NCBI GenBank assembly: GCA_029262775.1
Contig: JAJCYR010000040.1
Coordinates: forward strand, 1-49,271
Reading direction: 5' to 3'
Origin: Bacteroidota bacterium
Lineage (GTDB): Bacteria; Bacteroidota; Rhodothermia; Rhodothermales; UBA10348
DNA: 49,271 nucleotides
Under the pieces are notes generated by a model. The model was not told the DNA's origin, made no database searches, and saw only the letters and a list, made by a program, of their open reading frames with translations. The position numbers and the translations under genes were made by a program. Positions 33,889-43,508 of the stretch are shown here, one piece after another. Positions within the stretch are counted from its first letter, which is position 1; every line of letters starts with the position of its first letter.

Positions 33889-36800
33889 GGGTCCAGGATA
33901 GCGCACGGAATCCGGATGAAAAAATTGGTCCCTTCGCCACCGGACGAGGTGAAGCCGATCTCACCCTGCATGGTCTCGACCGTTCGTTTGGCAATGGCCA
34001 GGCCCAGCCCCGTTCCACTCGTCTTGGTGGAAAACGACGGCTCGAAAATCCGATCCCGGTCGGCATCGGGAATCCCCGAACCGTTGTCGGCCACCTCACC
34101 CACTGCATACATGCCCTCGCGCCGCGTCGTGATGTGTATCAGCGGCAGGCGCCCTTCCGGAACCGCCTGGACGGCATTCTTGATAAAATTTATGAACATG
34201 CGCCTGACGGCCTGCCGATCCCCGTTCACCGCGAGCGGTCCGTCATACAGGTCAAGCTCCACATCGGCCCCTATTTCTGCCTGCATCAGATCCACGGCTT
34301 CATGGATGATCACATTGAGGTCCAATTTTTCCTGTCGATGCGCCGGCATGCGCCCGAAGGAAGAAAATTCGTCGGCAATGCGTGCCAGCGTGTTGATCTG
34401 CTCAATGAGTGTCTGAACGGCCTTTGAAAACTGCTCCCGGAACGCCGAGCCATCCGCTCCGGACCGGTCCAAAGCGCGCTGCAGGTGCTGCAACGTCAAC
34501 TTCATGGGAGTCAACGGATTCTTGATCTCGTGGGCCACCTGCCGGGCCATTTCCCGCCATGCCAGCTGTCGTTCCTGGTTGGCCAGAAGAAGCCGGCTCT
34601 CCTTGAGCTGCTCCTGCATGGTATTGAATGAATCGACCAATTGCCCGATCTCATCCTGCGACTTCACGCCCCGGATTTGCTGGAAATGCCCTTCCGCCAC
34701 GGCACGAAGGCCCGTCTGCAACTGCGCCATGGGACGCGTGAGTGCACGCGCCAGCACCGATGCCGTCAGGACCACCACGAGCACCATCAGGAACAGTGTT
34801 CCAAACAGGTAGGCCAACGTACGCGCACTTTCCTCGCGGAGGCGCTCCTCTTCGGGTAGTGTCGGAATACCCACCACATACCGGGGACTGCCTTCCTCGT
34901 TGTTGAAGACGCGGTATCCGGCGACATAGGGAAACCGCCCCATGCGCTGCGCTACCAATACCGAACGAAAACCATCGACAAAAAGCGCTTCGTGGGCTGC
35001 CGACGGTAGCCGGGCCTCAATAAGGCGATCCTGCACCAGTTCCGGGAGTGAGGTCCGCTCGAGAACCGTCCCCCGGTAGACGGTGACATCCAATCCCACC
35101 CGAGCCGCCAGCGAATCGACCGACATCCGCTCCAGCACCCGATAAGGAAGCTCGCCGGGGGCCGCATTGAGCAGCAACATGGCCTCCACCCGCTCCAGAT
35201 AGCCAGTCATCCACGTATCGAGAGCGCGTTCGGATTCGGCCGTTATGACACGAATACCCACATACCCCATGATACCCGCCGTCAGCAGGCCCACGAGAAG
35301 AAACGCATTCAGAATGCGTTCCCTGAATGGACGCAGCTGTGGCGAGCGACCCCGGAACACGCGGTACATCAGCGTGACCAGATACACGGGTATCATCACG
35401 AAAAGACCCGCCACAATGAGTCGCAGCAGGAAAAACAGGTGGTCGAAGAGTTGTAGGGCCGGCTCCCGAACGGCAACCACCATGCGCGCACCCGAGCGCC
35501 AAACCCCGTCATCCGCCGGGAGAAAATACGTAATGAAGCGCTGGTCCCGTACGGCCTCCCGGACCCACAACTCCGATTCAACGATGAGTCGTTCGGCGAT
35601 CCCGGGTTGGAGTTCCGTGCGAATGAACGCATCGCCCCAGGCCCGAACCAACTGCCCGTCACGGAATTCGGCCAGCGACAGGGGCGCGAACGGCCCCGAC
35701 AGGTACCCCTCGGGCGAGAGGACCCGCGGAAATGCGGTGTCGCTGTCTGCCACGCCCGGTGCCGGTGATGCCCGAACAACGACGCTGCCTCGACCTTCCG
35801 GCAACTCGGCATACCCCACAAAATCGAACTGATGGGGCTGCACAGGATCTGTAATGCGCTCAATCATGATCCCGGGGCGACCCGCCTCCTCGTACATGGC
35901 CTTGATGACATCCAGTTCCCAGGCGGCTCCCGAGCGCGGATTGAACGTGCGCCCAACGGCCGAGTACCGTCCGAGCAGCTTGCCGTTGGGTGCGTGTATA
36001 CCGAGTTCCACATTGCTGCTTCCAAGGGATCGAGCCAGGGCCCGCTGTGCCAGAAGCCGGAGATACTCGCCGTCGGCTCCCTTTTCCGGCCAGGAGGTGC
36101 GCGCCTCGTTGAGCGCCGCATCCAGGATGCGTTCCAGAGCGAATAATACGCGGGCATCGCGCTCCTCTGTAAAGCTCTGTGCGGCATTGACCATGCGCAG
36201 TGCGCGACGATCCTTCATGCCATCATCCATCATCGGATAGAGCACGAGGGCACCCACGACGAGCGCGGGCAGCAACACGCGCAGCGCCACGGACGTGCGG
36301 GAATGGTCCGCCCGCATGGGCTCAAGTAGTGCCCATATCGCCACTGCGACCATGAAGAGCGCCACACTGGCCATTCCATAGAGGATCAGCGACACCGCCA
36401 CCGGGACAACGACCGCCAACAAACGCAGCACGAAGGAGCGCTCGCACCGCTCCAGGAGCGCCCGGCAGCCACCCCACCCGGCAAAAATCCACAGCAGTCG
36501 GGCTGCGAGGACGCCAAGTGCCAGAACGAGTACCAGCAAGCTGGCCAGCACGATGACCACCAACGTATCGGGCAGCAGACCCGCCCGGTCGAAATACACA
36601 AGCGTGCTGTCGAGCACAATCCGGCGGACCAGCGCTCCCAGTCCCACTCCGATCGCCAGCGCAAACACCGTGTGCGCGAGAACGACCAGCCATGGACTTC
36701 CCGGACGTTCAGCGACCGGGGCCAGGGACTGGCGCACAATCATGCCGGTCAAGAGCGCCACCAGCACGGTCGTCATGGCCAGGTCACCAACGGTCGCAAA

Positions 36801-37787
36801 CAAACCGAATCCGGCGCTGGTAGCCAGATGCTGGACATCAAAAAGTGGTGCCAGGGGCGCCTTACCGCCTTGCCATCGGTGCGGAATATCCAGCACAATC
36901 CAGAGCACACGTGTGCCCACGACCAGCACAAACGCCCACGCCATGGACACGCGCCGTATCGCCCCGATGACCAGCAGATAGACAGAGGCCAACCACACGA
37001 GGAGCACGGACGCGTTACGCCACACACGGCGTCGATCGGCAGTGAGCATGTCCGGCTCACGAGGAAACACGTCTGCATACCCCAGAAGGCGTCCATCCGG
37101 GGCCTTCAGCGCAATAGATGCCTCCTCTCCGGCAGATGACCCGAACGCAAAACCCACCAACAGACCGGTTCGCTGCGACCAGTCTTCGTCCCAGCTGTAG
37201 TCGCGAAGATATTCGTTACGGATGGGAACGCGGTGCTCCACCAGGCGCAGGAACCGCACCGCACCGACCACATCCCGACCATCCTGGACGGGGGACCAGA
37301 CCACGAGTGCCGTCCGACGCCCCTCGTCGTCCGTCACGGCGTGGACGGCTGTATCCAGAAAGTGCTCCTGTGACGGCCCGTCGTCCATGGGCAGACGCGG
37401 CCCCTGCCAGGCCACGAGCGTGGGGGCCGGATTGTAGATTTCCACGGCCTCTCGATCTCCAACCCGGACGGTGGTCACAAACCTGACTACGTCGCCCGTT
37501 CCCCTGTCGTCACCTGCACGCAACCGGCGCAGTCCGGCAATGAGCGCTTCCTGCCGGGCCAACTCGCGGGCCCGCGTGCGCATACCGGCGAGCTCGGCGT
37601 CGAAAAATGCCACAATGTCCCGCTGAACGCGCGCCGCCTGCTCACGCTGCAGCTCAGGAACCCGGTCCCGGATATACAGGTGATCCACCTCACCAGCCAC
37701 AAAAACGCCGCCTGCCATCATGAGCAGAAGGCCCATGGCCAGCAGATGAACGTGCGTTCTGCCGGTGGCCAGCTTACGGATCCTCAT
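33873..37787 (-). CDS. Large NtrY-like sensor histidine kinase
   Basis: At 1304 aa this is much longer than typical NtrY kinases (about 730 aa). The layout is an N-terminal helix, an extracytoplasmic sensor (about residues 35-240), a multi-helix membrane block (about 250-520), a second extracytoplasmic region (about 530-770), more helices and a third outside loop. HAMP follows near residue 1010 (RALTRPMAQLQTGLRAVAEG), then HisKA with His at about 1084 (ARQVAHEIKNPLTPMKL) and HATPase_c (NFIKNAVQAVP, DNGSGIPDADRDRIFEPSFSTK, GTGLGLAIAKR). All catalytic boxes look intact. No response regulator is adjacent. The end is 3 bases from tenA, and the start overlaps the DUF4783 gene by 14 bases. Confidence 0.92.
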   Translation of the reverse strand: MRIRKLATGRTHVHLLAMGLLLMMAGGVFVAGEVDHLYIRDRVPELQREQAARVQRDIVAFFDAELAGMRTRARELARQEALIAGLRRLRAGDDRGTGDVVRFVTTVRVGDREAVEIYNPAPTLVAWQGPRLPMDDGPSQEHFLDTAVHAVTDDEGRRTALVVWSPVQDGRDVVGAVRFLRLVEHRVPIRNEYLRDYSWDEDWSQRTGLLVGFAFGSSAGEEASIALKAPDGRLLGYADVFPREPDMLTADRRRVWRNASVLLVWLASVYLLVIGAIRRVSMAWAFVLVVGTRVLWIVLDIPHRWQGGKAPLAPLFDVQHLATSAGFGLFATVGDLAMTTVLVALLTGMIVRQSLAPVAERPGSPWLVVLAHTVFALAIGVGLGALVRRIVLDSTLVYFDRAGLLPDTLVVIVLASLLVLVLALGVLAARLLWIFAGWGGCRALLERCERSFVLRLLAVVVPVAVSLILYGMASVALFMVAVAIWALLEPMRADHSRTSVALRVLLPALVVGALVLYPMMDDGMKDRRALRMVNAAQSFTEERDARVLFALERILDAALNEARTSWPEKGADGEYLRLLAQRALARSLGSSNVELGIHAPNGKLLGRYSAVGRTFNPRSGAAWELDVIKAMYEEAGRPGIMIERITDPVQPHQFDFVGYAELPEGRGSVVVRASPAPGVADSDTAFPRVLSPEGYLSGPFAPLSLAEFRDGQLVRAWGDAFIRTELQPGIAERLIVESELWVREAVRDQRFITYFLPADDGVWRSGARMVVAVREPALQLFDHLFFLLRLIVAGLFVMIPVYLVTLMYRVFRGRSPQLRPFRERILNAFLLVGLLTAGIMGYVGIRVITAESERALDTWMTGYLERVEAMLLLNAAPGELPYRVLERMSVDSLAARVGLDVTVYRGTVLERTSLPELVQDRLIEARLPSAAHEALFVDGFRSVLVAQRMGRFPYVAGYRVFNNEEGSPRYVVGIPTLPEEERLREESARTLAYLFGTLFLMVLVVVLTASVLARALTRPMAQLQTGLRAVAEGHFQQIRGVKSQDEIGQLVDSFNTMQEQLKESRLLLANQERQLAWREMARQVAHEIKNPLTPMKLTLQHLQRALDRSGADGSAFREQFSKAVQTLIEQINTLARIADEFSSFGRMPAHRQEKLDLNVIIHEAVDLMQAEIGADVELDLYDGPLAVNGDRQAVRRMFINFIKNAVQAVPEGRLPLIHITTRREGMYAVGEVADNGSGIPDADRDRIFEPSFSTKTSGTGLGLAIAKRTVETMQGEIGFTSSGGEGTNFFIRIPCAILDPHDIH

Positions 37788-38220
37788 GCTCTGACGCTTC
37801 CATGATGAGTTCTTTTACCAGCCACACGGAGTCCTGCCTGCGCATGCGCAGATAGAGTTGCAGCGGAGACTCCGGACGCGTTGTATGGTACCGCGCCTCA
37901 ATAAACCATCCGGATGCCGTCTTCGTGAAATCCACCACTTCAAACCCGGCCGGTGGCCAGGACAAAAAGAACGACTCCACGAGCAGACGCGCCTGATTCC
38001 TGGAATAGCGTTTGCGCTCGCCAAAAAGGGATATGTCGACAGCCGCGGCCATCATGCCGCCCAGGACACGGGCGTCTCCCTCTCCAAACGCCTCCTCCAG
38101 GGCGTCGAGCGTGGCATCCTGTGCCCATACGGACCGCTCCGCCGCCATCGGCAAGAGCAGGGCACACATACACAGCACAATCAATACACGTCGAGACATG
38201 GACATAAGGTAGGACATCAT
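37774..38220 (-). CDS. DUF4783 exported protein
   Basis: The 148-aa product has a signal peptide (RRVLIVLCMCALLLPMAAERSVWAQ). It also has an NTF2-like small domain typical of Bacteroidota DUF4783: LEEAFGEGDARVLGGMMAAAVDISLFG, YSRNQARLLVESFFLSWPP, and the late strand FIEARYHTTRPESPLQLYLRMRRQDSVWLVKELIMEA. Its function is unknown. Several in-frame starts exist (38220, 38205, 38199), and I kept the first because none has a strong ribosome-binding site. It overlaps the kinase start, so a link to the kinase's sensing is possible but not shown. Confidence 0.85.
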   Translation of the reverse strand: MMSYLMSMSRRVLIVLCMCALLLPMAAERSVWAQDATLDALEEAFGEGDARVLGGMMAAAVDISLFGERKRYSRNQARLLVESFFLSWPPAGFEVVDFTKTASGWFIEARYHTTRPESPLQLYLRMRRQDSVWLVKELIMEASEHEDP

Positions 38221-38271
38221 AGCAAGAAACGTGCCCTTCGGTCCGCAGATCCGCTCTGGAAGGCCCTGGCC

Positions 38272-40761
38272 TCAGGCGAGCGTAACCACCGTCACGCCAG
38301 CGCCACCGGCTTCGATGGGCGCCTCTTCGAAATGCGCCACAAACGGCGTGCTGCTGAGCACCTCCGCCACCACCTGCCGCAGCGCACCCGTTCCTTTGCC
38401 ATGCACAATTTCGACACGCTCCAGATTGGCTCCCAGCGCAGTGTCCAGAAACGAGGTCAGCGCTGCCGCCGCTTCGTCCACCCGCTGACCGCGGATATCC
38501 ATTCGGGTCGATGCGGCGGCCGAGGTCGCGACGACCGGCTGCGAGACATGAACCTGCTGGCGGCGGGGTCCCCCCACCTTGGTCAATCGTGCGGGATGGA
38601 CCCTCAGCTGCAACGACCCTGCCGCTATGAGCGCCTCTGCGGCCGAAATCTCCATGATCTCGCCCACCATGCCACCGTCATCAATGCGCACCTGGTCCCC
38701 GACGGCGAGCGGCCCGGCGCTCTGGGGCGATTCCTGCGAGGATGCCCCGGCCATTTTTCGGCTGGATTTCTGGCTGGGTTTCCGGGGTGATTCCGGGGCG
38801 ATTCCATCTGCAGGTGGCGTCCCTTCGGCCCGCATCCGCTTCTTTTCCACCGAGCGGGTGCGCGCATCGATCTGGTCGCGCATATGGGAGAGACGCTCCC
38901 GTGCGTCGTGCGTGGCCGCCTTGTCCGCCTGCGATTCCCGGATTTCCCGCACGGCCCGTTCCACGGCCCGGTTGGCCCCTTTCACCACGCCCTGTGCCTC
39001 GCGCAGCGCCGTTTCCCGTATGGTTGCGGCCTCGTCGTCTACCCGCGCCATGCGCTCGGTCCACTCCTGCTGCGCGGCCTCGGCCTGGTGCCTCAACTGC
39101 TCGGCATCGCGCACGAGGGCCTCCAGCTGTTTGTTTTTGGACAGCAGATCGGCCAGCAGGTTATCGGTGCGCACCTTTCCGCTGCCCATGAGTGCGCGGG
39201 CCCGGTCAATCACGCCCGGCATCAGTCCCACGCGCAATGCAATTTCCGATGCGAACGACGAACCCGGAGCGCCCACGCTGAGCTGGTACGTGGGCGCGAG
39301 CGCCTCCTGATCGAACATCATGGATGCGTTCGTTGCGCCATCGGCCTCGTGCGCAAACACTTTCAGCGGCCCGAAATGCGTCGTCACAACGACGCGCGCC
39401 CTGCTTTCCAGCAGTGCTTCCAGCAACGCCTGGGCCACGGCCGCCCCGGCCTCTGGATCGGTTCCGGTCCCGATTTCGTCGATCAGTACGAGCGAGGACG
39501 CGTCGGCGTGCCCGGAAATGTGTTTCAGGTGCACGAGGTGACTCGTGAACGTGGACAGGTCGTTTTCCATGGACTGCTCGTCCCCGATGTCCACCATGAG
39601 CGCCGAGAACAGGTCGAAGCGGGACCCGGGAGCCACCGGTACCAACAGCCCGTGCGCCAGCATGAGGGCCAGAAGTCCGACTGTTTTCATGGCCACCGAC
39701 TTGCCACCGGCATTCGGTCCGGAAATGATGACCATCCGGTGCTCCTCGTCCATGTCGAGGTCCATGGGGACCACCGAGCGCCCCGAACCATCGGCCTGAA
39801 AATGCAGCATGAGTGCGGCGCTCCGGGCGCCCCTCGCGCGCACCACGCTGGATGTGCCCATTTCCGGGCATATACAGTCCAGCCGGTGCGAGAGAAGGGC
39901 CCGCGCCAGGAATTCGTCCAGTTCGGCAAGCCCCTCGGCCAGAAGGCCAATGGCTGCGCGTGATTCTCGAATATGCCCCGTGAGTTCCCGGCGGATGCGC
40001 TCCGTCTCGCGGCGCTCCTGCAGCTCGAGCGCCCGCACATCGTTATTCCATGCAAGCGCCTCGGCCGGCTCAATATAGACCGTCTGCCCGGAGGCCGATT
40101 CGTCGTGTATGAAACCCTCGACCTTGCGGCGGGCCTCGGCGCGCACGGGAATCACGACGCGGCCGGCCCGTATGGTGGGTTGGTCCTCGGCGGCGTACCC
40201 GGCCGCGGACGCTTTGCGCAGGGCGCGCTGGGCTGCCGTCCGGACCCTGACACGCGCCTCACCCAGCGCGCCCCTGATGCGCCTCAGTTCAGGCGAGGCT
40301 GCGTCCCGGATGCTGCCGTCCTCGTCCACGGCCTGTTCTATGGCCCGGGCGGACGCAAGCGCAGGAGAGCCGGCCAGCTGCCACACCTCGAGGCGCTGCC
40401 ATGTACACGACAGGCGCCGACTCCGGGAAGCGCACCACGCGTGAACACGCCCGGCCACACCAATCAGGCGGGCCACCTCGAGCAGTTCCTGGGCTGGCAA
40501 CATCGCGCCCTCCGGGGCTGCCGCCCGAAGGGCCGAACGCACGTCTGGCGGCGCCTCGTAAGGAACGTATTCATCCGAAGCGCGGAGGCTTGCCAGCTCT
40601 TCCACCCACGCCAACTGCCGGCGAAGCGCGTCGGTGTCCGCTACCGGCGCCCAGTCTGCAATGCGCTCCCGGCCCCGGTCAGACTGAACCAGACCCTCCA
40701 CGGCCCGGCGCACGACGTCGAAACCCGTCTTCACAGCAGCATCGGCAGGAAATATGGTCAC
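38272..40761 (-). CDS. mutS2: MutS2-family ATPase/endonuclease
   Basis: The 829-aa protein contains a MutS core and clamp (about residues 20-320). Its ATPase has Walker A ISGPNAGGKSVAMKT at about residue 342, the ABC-like signature DLSTFTSHL and LVLIDEIGTGTDPEAG. A long coiled coil (about 510-680) follows, then a basic KOW-like segment and a C-terminal Smr nuclease domain (MDIRGQRVDEAAAAL, IVHGKGTGALRQVV). MutS2 suppresses recombination and rescues collided ribosomes in some bacteria. The Smr HGKGTG loop and DIRG motif (DLRG in most relatives) are intact enough to suggest activity. It overlaps the nucleotidyltransferase gene by 4 bases. Confidence 0.95.
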   Translation of the reverse strand: MTIFPADAAVKTGFDVVRRAVEGLVQSDRGRERIADWAPVADTDALRRQLAWVEELASLRASDEYVPYEAPPDVRSALRAAAPEGAMLPAQELLEVARLIGVAGRVHAWCASRSRRLSCTWQRLEVWQLAGSPALASARAIEQAVDEDGSIRDAASPELRRIRGALGEARVRVRTAAQRALRKASAAGYAAEDQPTIRAGRVVIPVRAEARRKVEGFIHDESASGQTVYIEPAEALAWNNDVRALELQERRETERIRRELTGHIRESRAAIGLLAEGLAELDEFLARALLSHRLDCICPEMGTSSVVRARGARSAALMLHFQADGSGRSVVPMDLDMDEEHRMVIISGPNAGGKSVAMKTVGLLALMLAHGLLVPVAPGSRFDLFSALMVDIGDEQSMENDLSTFTSHLVHLKHISGHADASSLVLIDEIGTGTDPEAGAAVAQALLEALLESRARVVVTTHFGPLKVFAHEADGATNASMMFDQEALAPTYQLSVGAPGSSFASEIALRVGLMPGVIDRARALMGSGKVRTDNLLADLLSKNKQLEALVRDAEQLRHQAEAAQQEWTERMARVDDEAATIRETALREAQGVVKGANRAVERAVREIRESQADKAATHDARERLSHMRDQIDARTRSVEKKRMRAEGTPPADGIAPESPRKPSQKSSRKMAGASSQESPQSAGPLAVGDQVRIDDGGMVGEIMEISAAEALIAAGSLQLRVHPARLTKVGGPRRQQVHVSQPVVATSAAASTRMDIRGQRVDEAAAALTSFLDTALGANLERVEIVHGKGTGALRQVVAEVLSSTPFVAHFEEAPIEAGGAGVTVVTLA

Positions 40762-41771
40762 GGCATCCCGGAGGCGACGCTGCTGTCATCGCCGATATTG
40801 AGCGTGCCTTCAAAGCCGGTGACGTCCGCACTGCGGCCCACCAGGGACCCGGTCAGTCGGGACTCGGCGACGTGCGCATCGCCAAAAACAATGCTGTCCG
40901 AAATGTGGCTGTTCGTAACGCGGGCGCCGGCTTCCACCGATACACACGGCCCGACGACCCCTCCGGAAATGGTTGCCCCGTGGCCGAGAAAAACCGGTTC
41001 ATGGATAACGGCATTTCCCGAAACACGTGCGGCGTCGGGGGCGTGCTGCTCGTGGCGCAGGATTACTTTGGTGGTGTCGAGCAGCGCCGGAATCGTGCCG
41101 CAGTCGAGCCATTCGCTTACCGTGGCTGTCTTGAACACGCGGTCCTCCTGGAGCATGCGGTCGAAGGCATCGGTCAGCTGGTACTCGTCTCCGTGACCCG
41201 TCACGCGTTCGTCGAACAGGTACTGGATGGCCTCGTGCAGCAAGCCCAGATCCCGGCACCAGTAAATGCCAATGAGGGCTTCCGTTGAAATCAACTCCGT
41301 GGGTTTCTCGACGAGCTTGACCACGCGATCGCCCTCACGCACCGCTACGCCGAAGCGGCTCGGGTCATCCACGTGCTTCACCCAGGCCACCACGTCGGCG
41401 CCTTCGAGGTCCAGATCAGGCTCCATGAAAAAAAGTGTGTCGGCGAACACCACAATCCCTTCACCATCCATGTGCTCGCGGGCACACGCCACCGCATGCG
41501 CCGTTCCCCGCGCTACGTCCTGCACCACGAACTGGGCCTCGGCGCCATACCGGTGGCACACAGCGGACAGTTCATCCCGGACCTCCTGACCAAAATCCGG
41601 ACCCAGCACGAAAACCCCTTCTGTAATGGGACGCGGCAAAACGACACTGAAGGTGGAGACAATACGTTCCACCATACTTTTACCACAGACTGGAAGCAGG
41701 GGTTTAGGCGTTACATGGGAGTGGGGCCGGACGCGGGTTCCACGACCAGCCATTGGAATTATCAGTTTCAT
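40758..41771 (-). CDS. Sugar-1-phosphate nucleotidyltransferase with left-handed beta-helix tail
   Basis: The 337-aa product starts at the ATG at 41771 (MKLIIPMAGRGTRVRPHSHVTPKPLLPV), which is the nucleotide-binding signature GxGTRxRP...PKP. The catalytic middle includes VFADTLFF (metal-binding Asp) and LVEKPTE. The C-terminal hexapeptide repeats (HEPVFLGHGATISGGVVG) give a beta-helix. Relatives make dTDP- or GDP/UDP-sugars for cell-surface glycans. The exact sugar cannot be read. It starts divergently from the LOG-family gene across 53 bases. Confidence 0.9.
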   Translation of the reverse strand: MKLIIPMAGRGTRVRPHSHVTPKPLLPVCGKSMVERIVSTFSVVLPRPITEGVFVLGPDFGQEVRDELSAVCHRYGAEAQFVVQDVARGTAHAVACAREHMDGEGIVVFADTLFFMEPDLDLEGADVVAWVKHVDDPSRFGVAVREGDRVVKLVEKPTELISTEALIGIYWCRDLGLLHEAIQYLFDERVTGHGDEYQLTDAFDRMLQEDRVFKTATVSEWLDCGTIPALLDTTKVILRHEQHAPDAARVSGNAVIHEPVFLGHGATISGGVVGPCVSVEAGARVTNSHISDSIVFGDAHVAESRLTGSLVGRSADVTGFEGTLNIGDDSSVASGMP

Positions 41772-41824
41772 AAAGCACCTTTGGGGACAGATTTTCCAAG
41801 ATACAAGCAACCCCTGCAATCATC

Positions 41825-42538
41825 ATGTCAATAAACGATCATATTCAAACCGAGGAGGCCCTGAAACCCTACGATGCGTGGCAAGACGTACGCATCAAGG
41901 ACCTGTGGCGCGTGTTCCGGATCATGGGCGAGTTCGTGAGCGGGTTCGAAACCCTGTCCGAGGTCGGCCCCTGTGTGTCGGTGTTCGGCTCGGCCCGCAC
42001 AAAGCCCGGCACGCCCGAATACGAACTGGGCACGGCGGTGGCCCGCGAGCTGGTCAAGCGGGGCTTTGGGGTTATCTCGGGCGGCGGCCCGGGCATCATG
42101 GAGGCTGCCAACAAGGGCGCGCGGGAGGAAGAGGGGGTTTCGGTCGGACTGAACATCAACATTCCCCACGAGCAGCACAACAACCCCTACATCGACCAGG
42201 ACAAGAGCATCAATTTTGATTTCTTTTTCGTGCGTAAGGTCATGTTCGTCAAATATGCCCAGGGATTTGTTGTGCTTCCGGGTGGCTTTGGCACGATGGA
42301 TGAACTCTTTGAAGCGCTCACGCTCATCCAGACCGAAAAGTCAACTCTTTTCCCGATCGTACTCATGGGTACAGAATACTGGTGCGGGCTCTTTGAATGG
42401 GTGCGCGACACCATGCTGAAAGCGGGCAAAATCGCGGAAAAAGACCTCGATTTATTCCATTTGACCGACAGCCCACAGGAAGCCGCCGAGGTTATCCATG
42501 ATTTTTACAGGCACCGCGCCATGAAACCCAATTTTTGA
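41825..42538 (+). CDS. LOG-family (TIGR00730-type) Rossmann-fold protein
   Basis: The 237-aa protein has the LOG motifs: GSARTKPGTPEYELG, GVISGGGPGIMEAANKGA with the glycine-rich loop, and VVLPGGFGTMDELFEAL, the PGGxGTxxE catalytic box. Relatives hydrolyse cytokinin riboside monophosphates or AMP, and others bind nucleotides in unknown ways. This longer bacterial form has an extended N-terminus (about 35 residues before the fold). The bacterial role is unclear, and the assignment to lysine decarboxylase found in old annotations is wrong. Confidence 0.94.
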   Translation: MSINDHIQTEEALKPYDAWQDVRIKDLWRVFRIMGEFVSGFETLSEVGPCVSVFGSARTKPGTPEYELGTAVARELVKRGFGVISGGGPGIMEAANKGAREEEGVSVGLNINIPHEQHNNPYIDQDKSINFDFFFVRKVMFVKYAQGFVVLPGGFGTMDELFEALTLIQTEKSTLFPIVLMGTEYWCGLFEWVRDTMLKAGKIAEKDLDLFHLTDSPQEAAEVIHDFYRHRAMKPNF

Positions 42539-42636
42539 TTTTTTCAGGAAACTTAGCGTTTTTGCGTCGCGTTGTGTAGACCACCCGACTCCAATACCCC
42601 TTCGCTGAATCAACAATAACAGGAACATATAACGAA

Positions 42637-43488
42637 ATGAGCAAGCTCAACACGATCATCCGTGCCGGGGCGCTGGCTGTCCTCATGATCGCGACATTTG
42701 GCGTCAGCAGCACTTCGGCCCAGTCCTACAAGGAGACCTTCAACGCCGGTGCCGAAGCGGCCAAAGCCAAGAACTACACGCTGGCCGTTGCAAAATTCAC
42801 GGAGGCGGCTGACGGCGCCGCAGCGGAAGGCGATACCCGTGTCGAAGCCCAGGCTCGAGGCCTCGTGGCAAAAATCGAATACAATGTTGCCCGCGCCCTC
42901 ATTCAGAACGAGAAATTTGAGCAGGCTATTGGCCATCTGGACACGGGTATCAAGCAGGATCCGAATTTTGCCAAGAACTACCTCGCCAAGGCCGCAACGC
43001 TGAAGAAGATGGACCGATGGGACGAGGCTGTGACCGTCTACCAGCAGGCCATTGAGGTCGGTAATGCCTCAGCAGATACACAGACAGCCCGCAGCGCCGA
43101 GCAGGCACTGCGCGAGCAGTATATCTACCTGGCATCGAGCACGCTCAGCCGCGGTGGCGGAAACGCCTCCCGCGCCCAGGCGCAAAAGGCACTCGAGTAC
43201 CTCGAGACGCTGCAGACGCTCGTTGAAGCCGATGCCGATGCACTTTATTACATGGCTGAAGCCAACAAGGTACTGGGCAACTTCGACCAGGCCATTGCGC
43301 TCGCTGACCAGGCCCTTGAAATCCACCGCGGAAGCCGCACGGACAAGGCAAAAATCTACTTCGTCAAGGGCGAAGCACTCATGAGCACGGGCAAGTCGGC
43401 AGAAGCCCGCACAGCGTTCGAGAATGCATCGTACGGAAGCTACCGGGCATCGGCCCAGCATTTCCTGGAAACCCTCGGCACGAACTGA
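42637..43488 (+). CDS. Exported TPR protein
   Basis: The 283-aa product has a Sec signal (GALAVLMIATFGVSSTSAQ, cleavage near residue 28). At least four tetratricopeptide repeats follow (YKETFNAGAEAAKAKNYTLAVAKFTEAA; ARALIQNEKFEQAIGHLDTGI; AATLKKMDRWDEAVTVYQQAI; AEANKVLGNFDQAIALADQAL). Such periplasmic TPR proteins serve as scaffolds, and the partner is unknown. It lies 98 bases after the LOG gene, and 20 bases before the acyltransferase gene on the same strand. Confidence 0.87.
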   Translation: MSKLNTIIRAGALAVLMIATFGVSSTSAQSYKETFNAGAEAAKAKNYTLAVAKFTEAADGAAAEGDTRVEAQARGLVAKIEYNVARALIQNEKFEQAIGHLDTGIKQDPNFAKNYLAKAATLKKMDRWDEAVTVYQQAIEVGNASADTQTARSAEQALREQYIYLASSTLSRGGGNASRAQAQKALEYLETLQTLVEADADALYYMAEANKVLGNFDQAIALADQALEIHRGSRTDKAKIYFVKGEALMSTGKSAEARTAFENASYGSYRASAQHFLETLGTN

Positions 43489-43508
43489 GGCGAACCCGTC
43501 GTCTCCGT

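Noticed and set aside
38884..41196. Two long plus-strand frames (38884-39963 and 39973-41196) opposite mutS2 and the nucleotidyltransferase
   Set aside because: They are shadows of genes with intact Walker, Smr and nucleotidyltransferase motifs.
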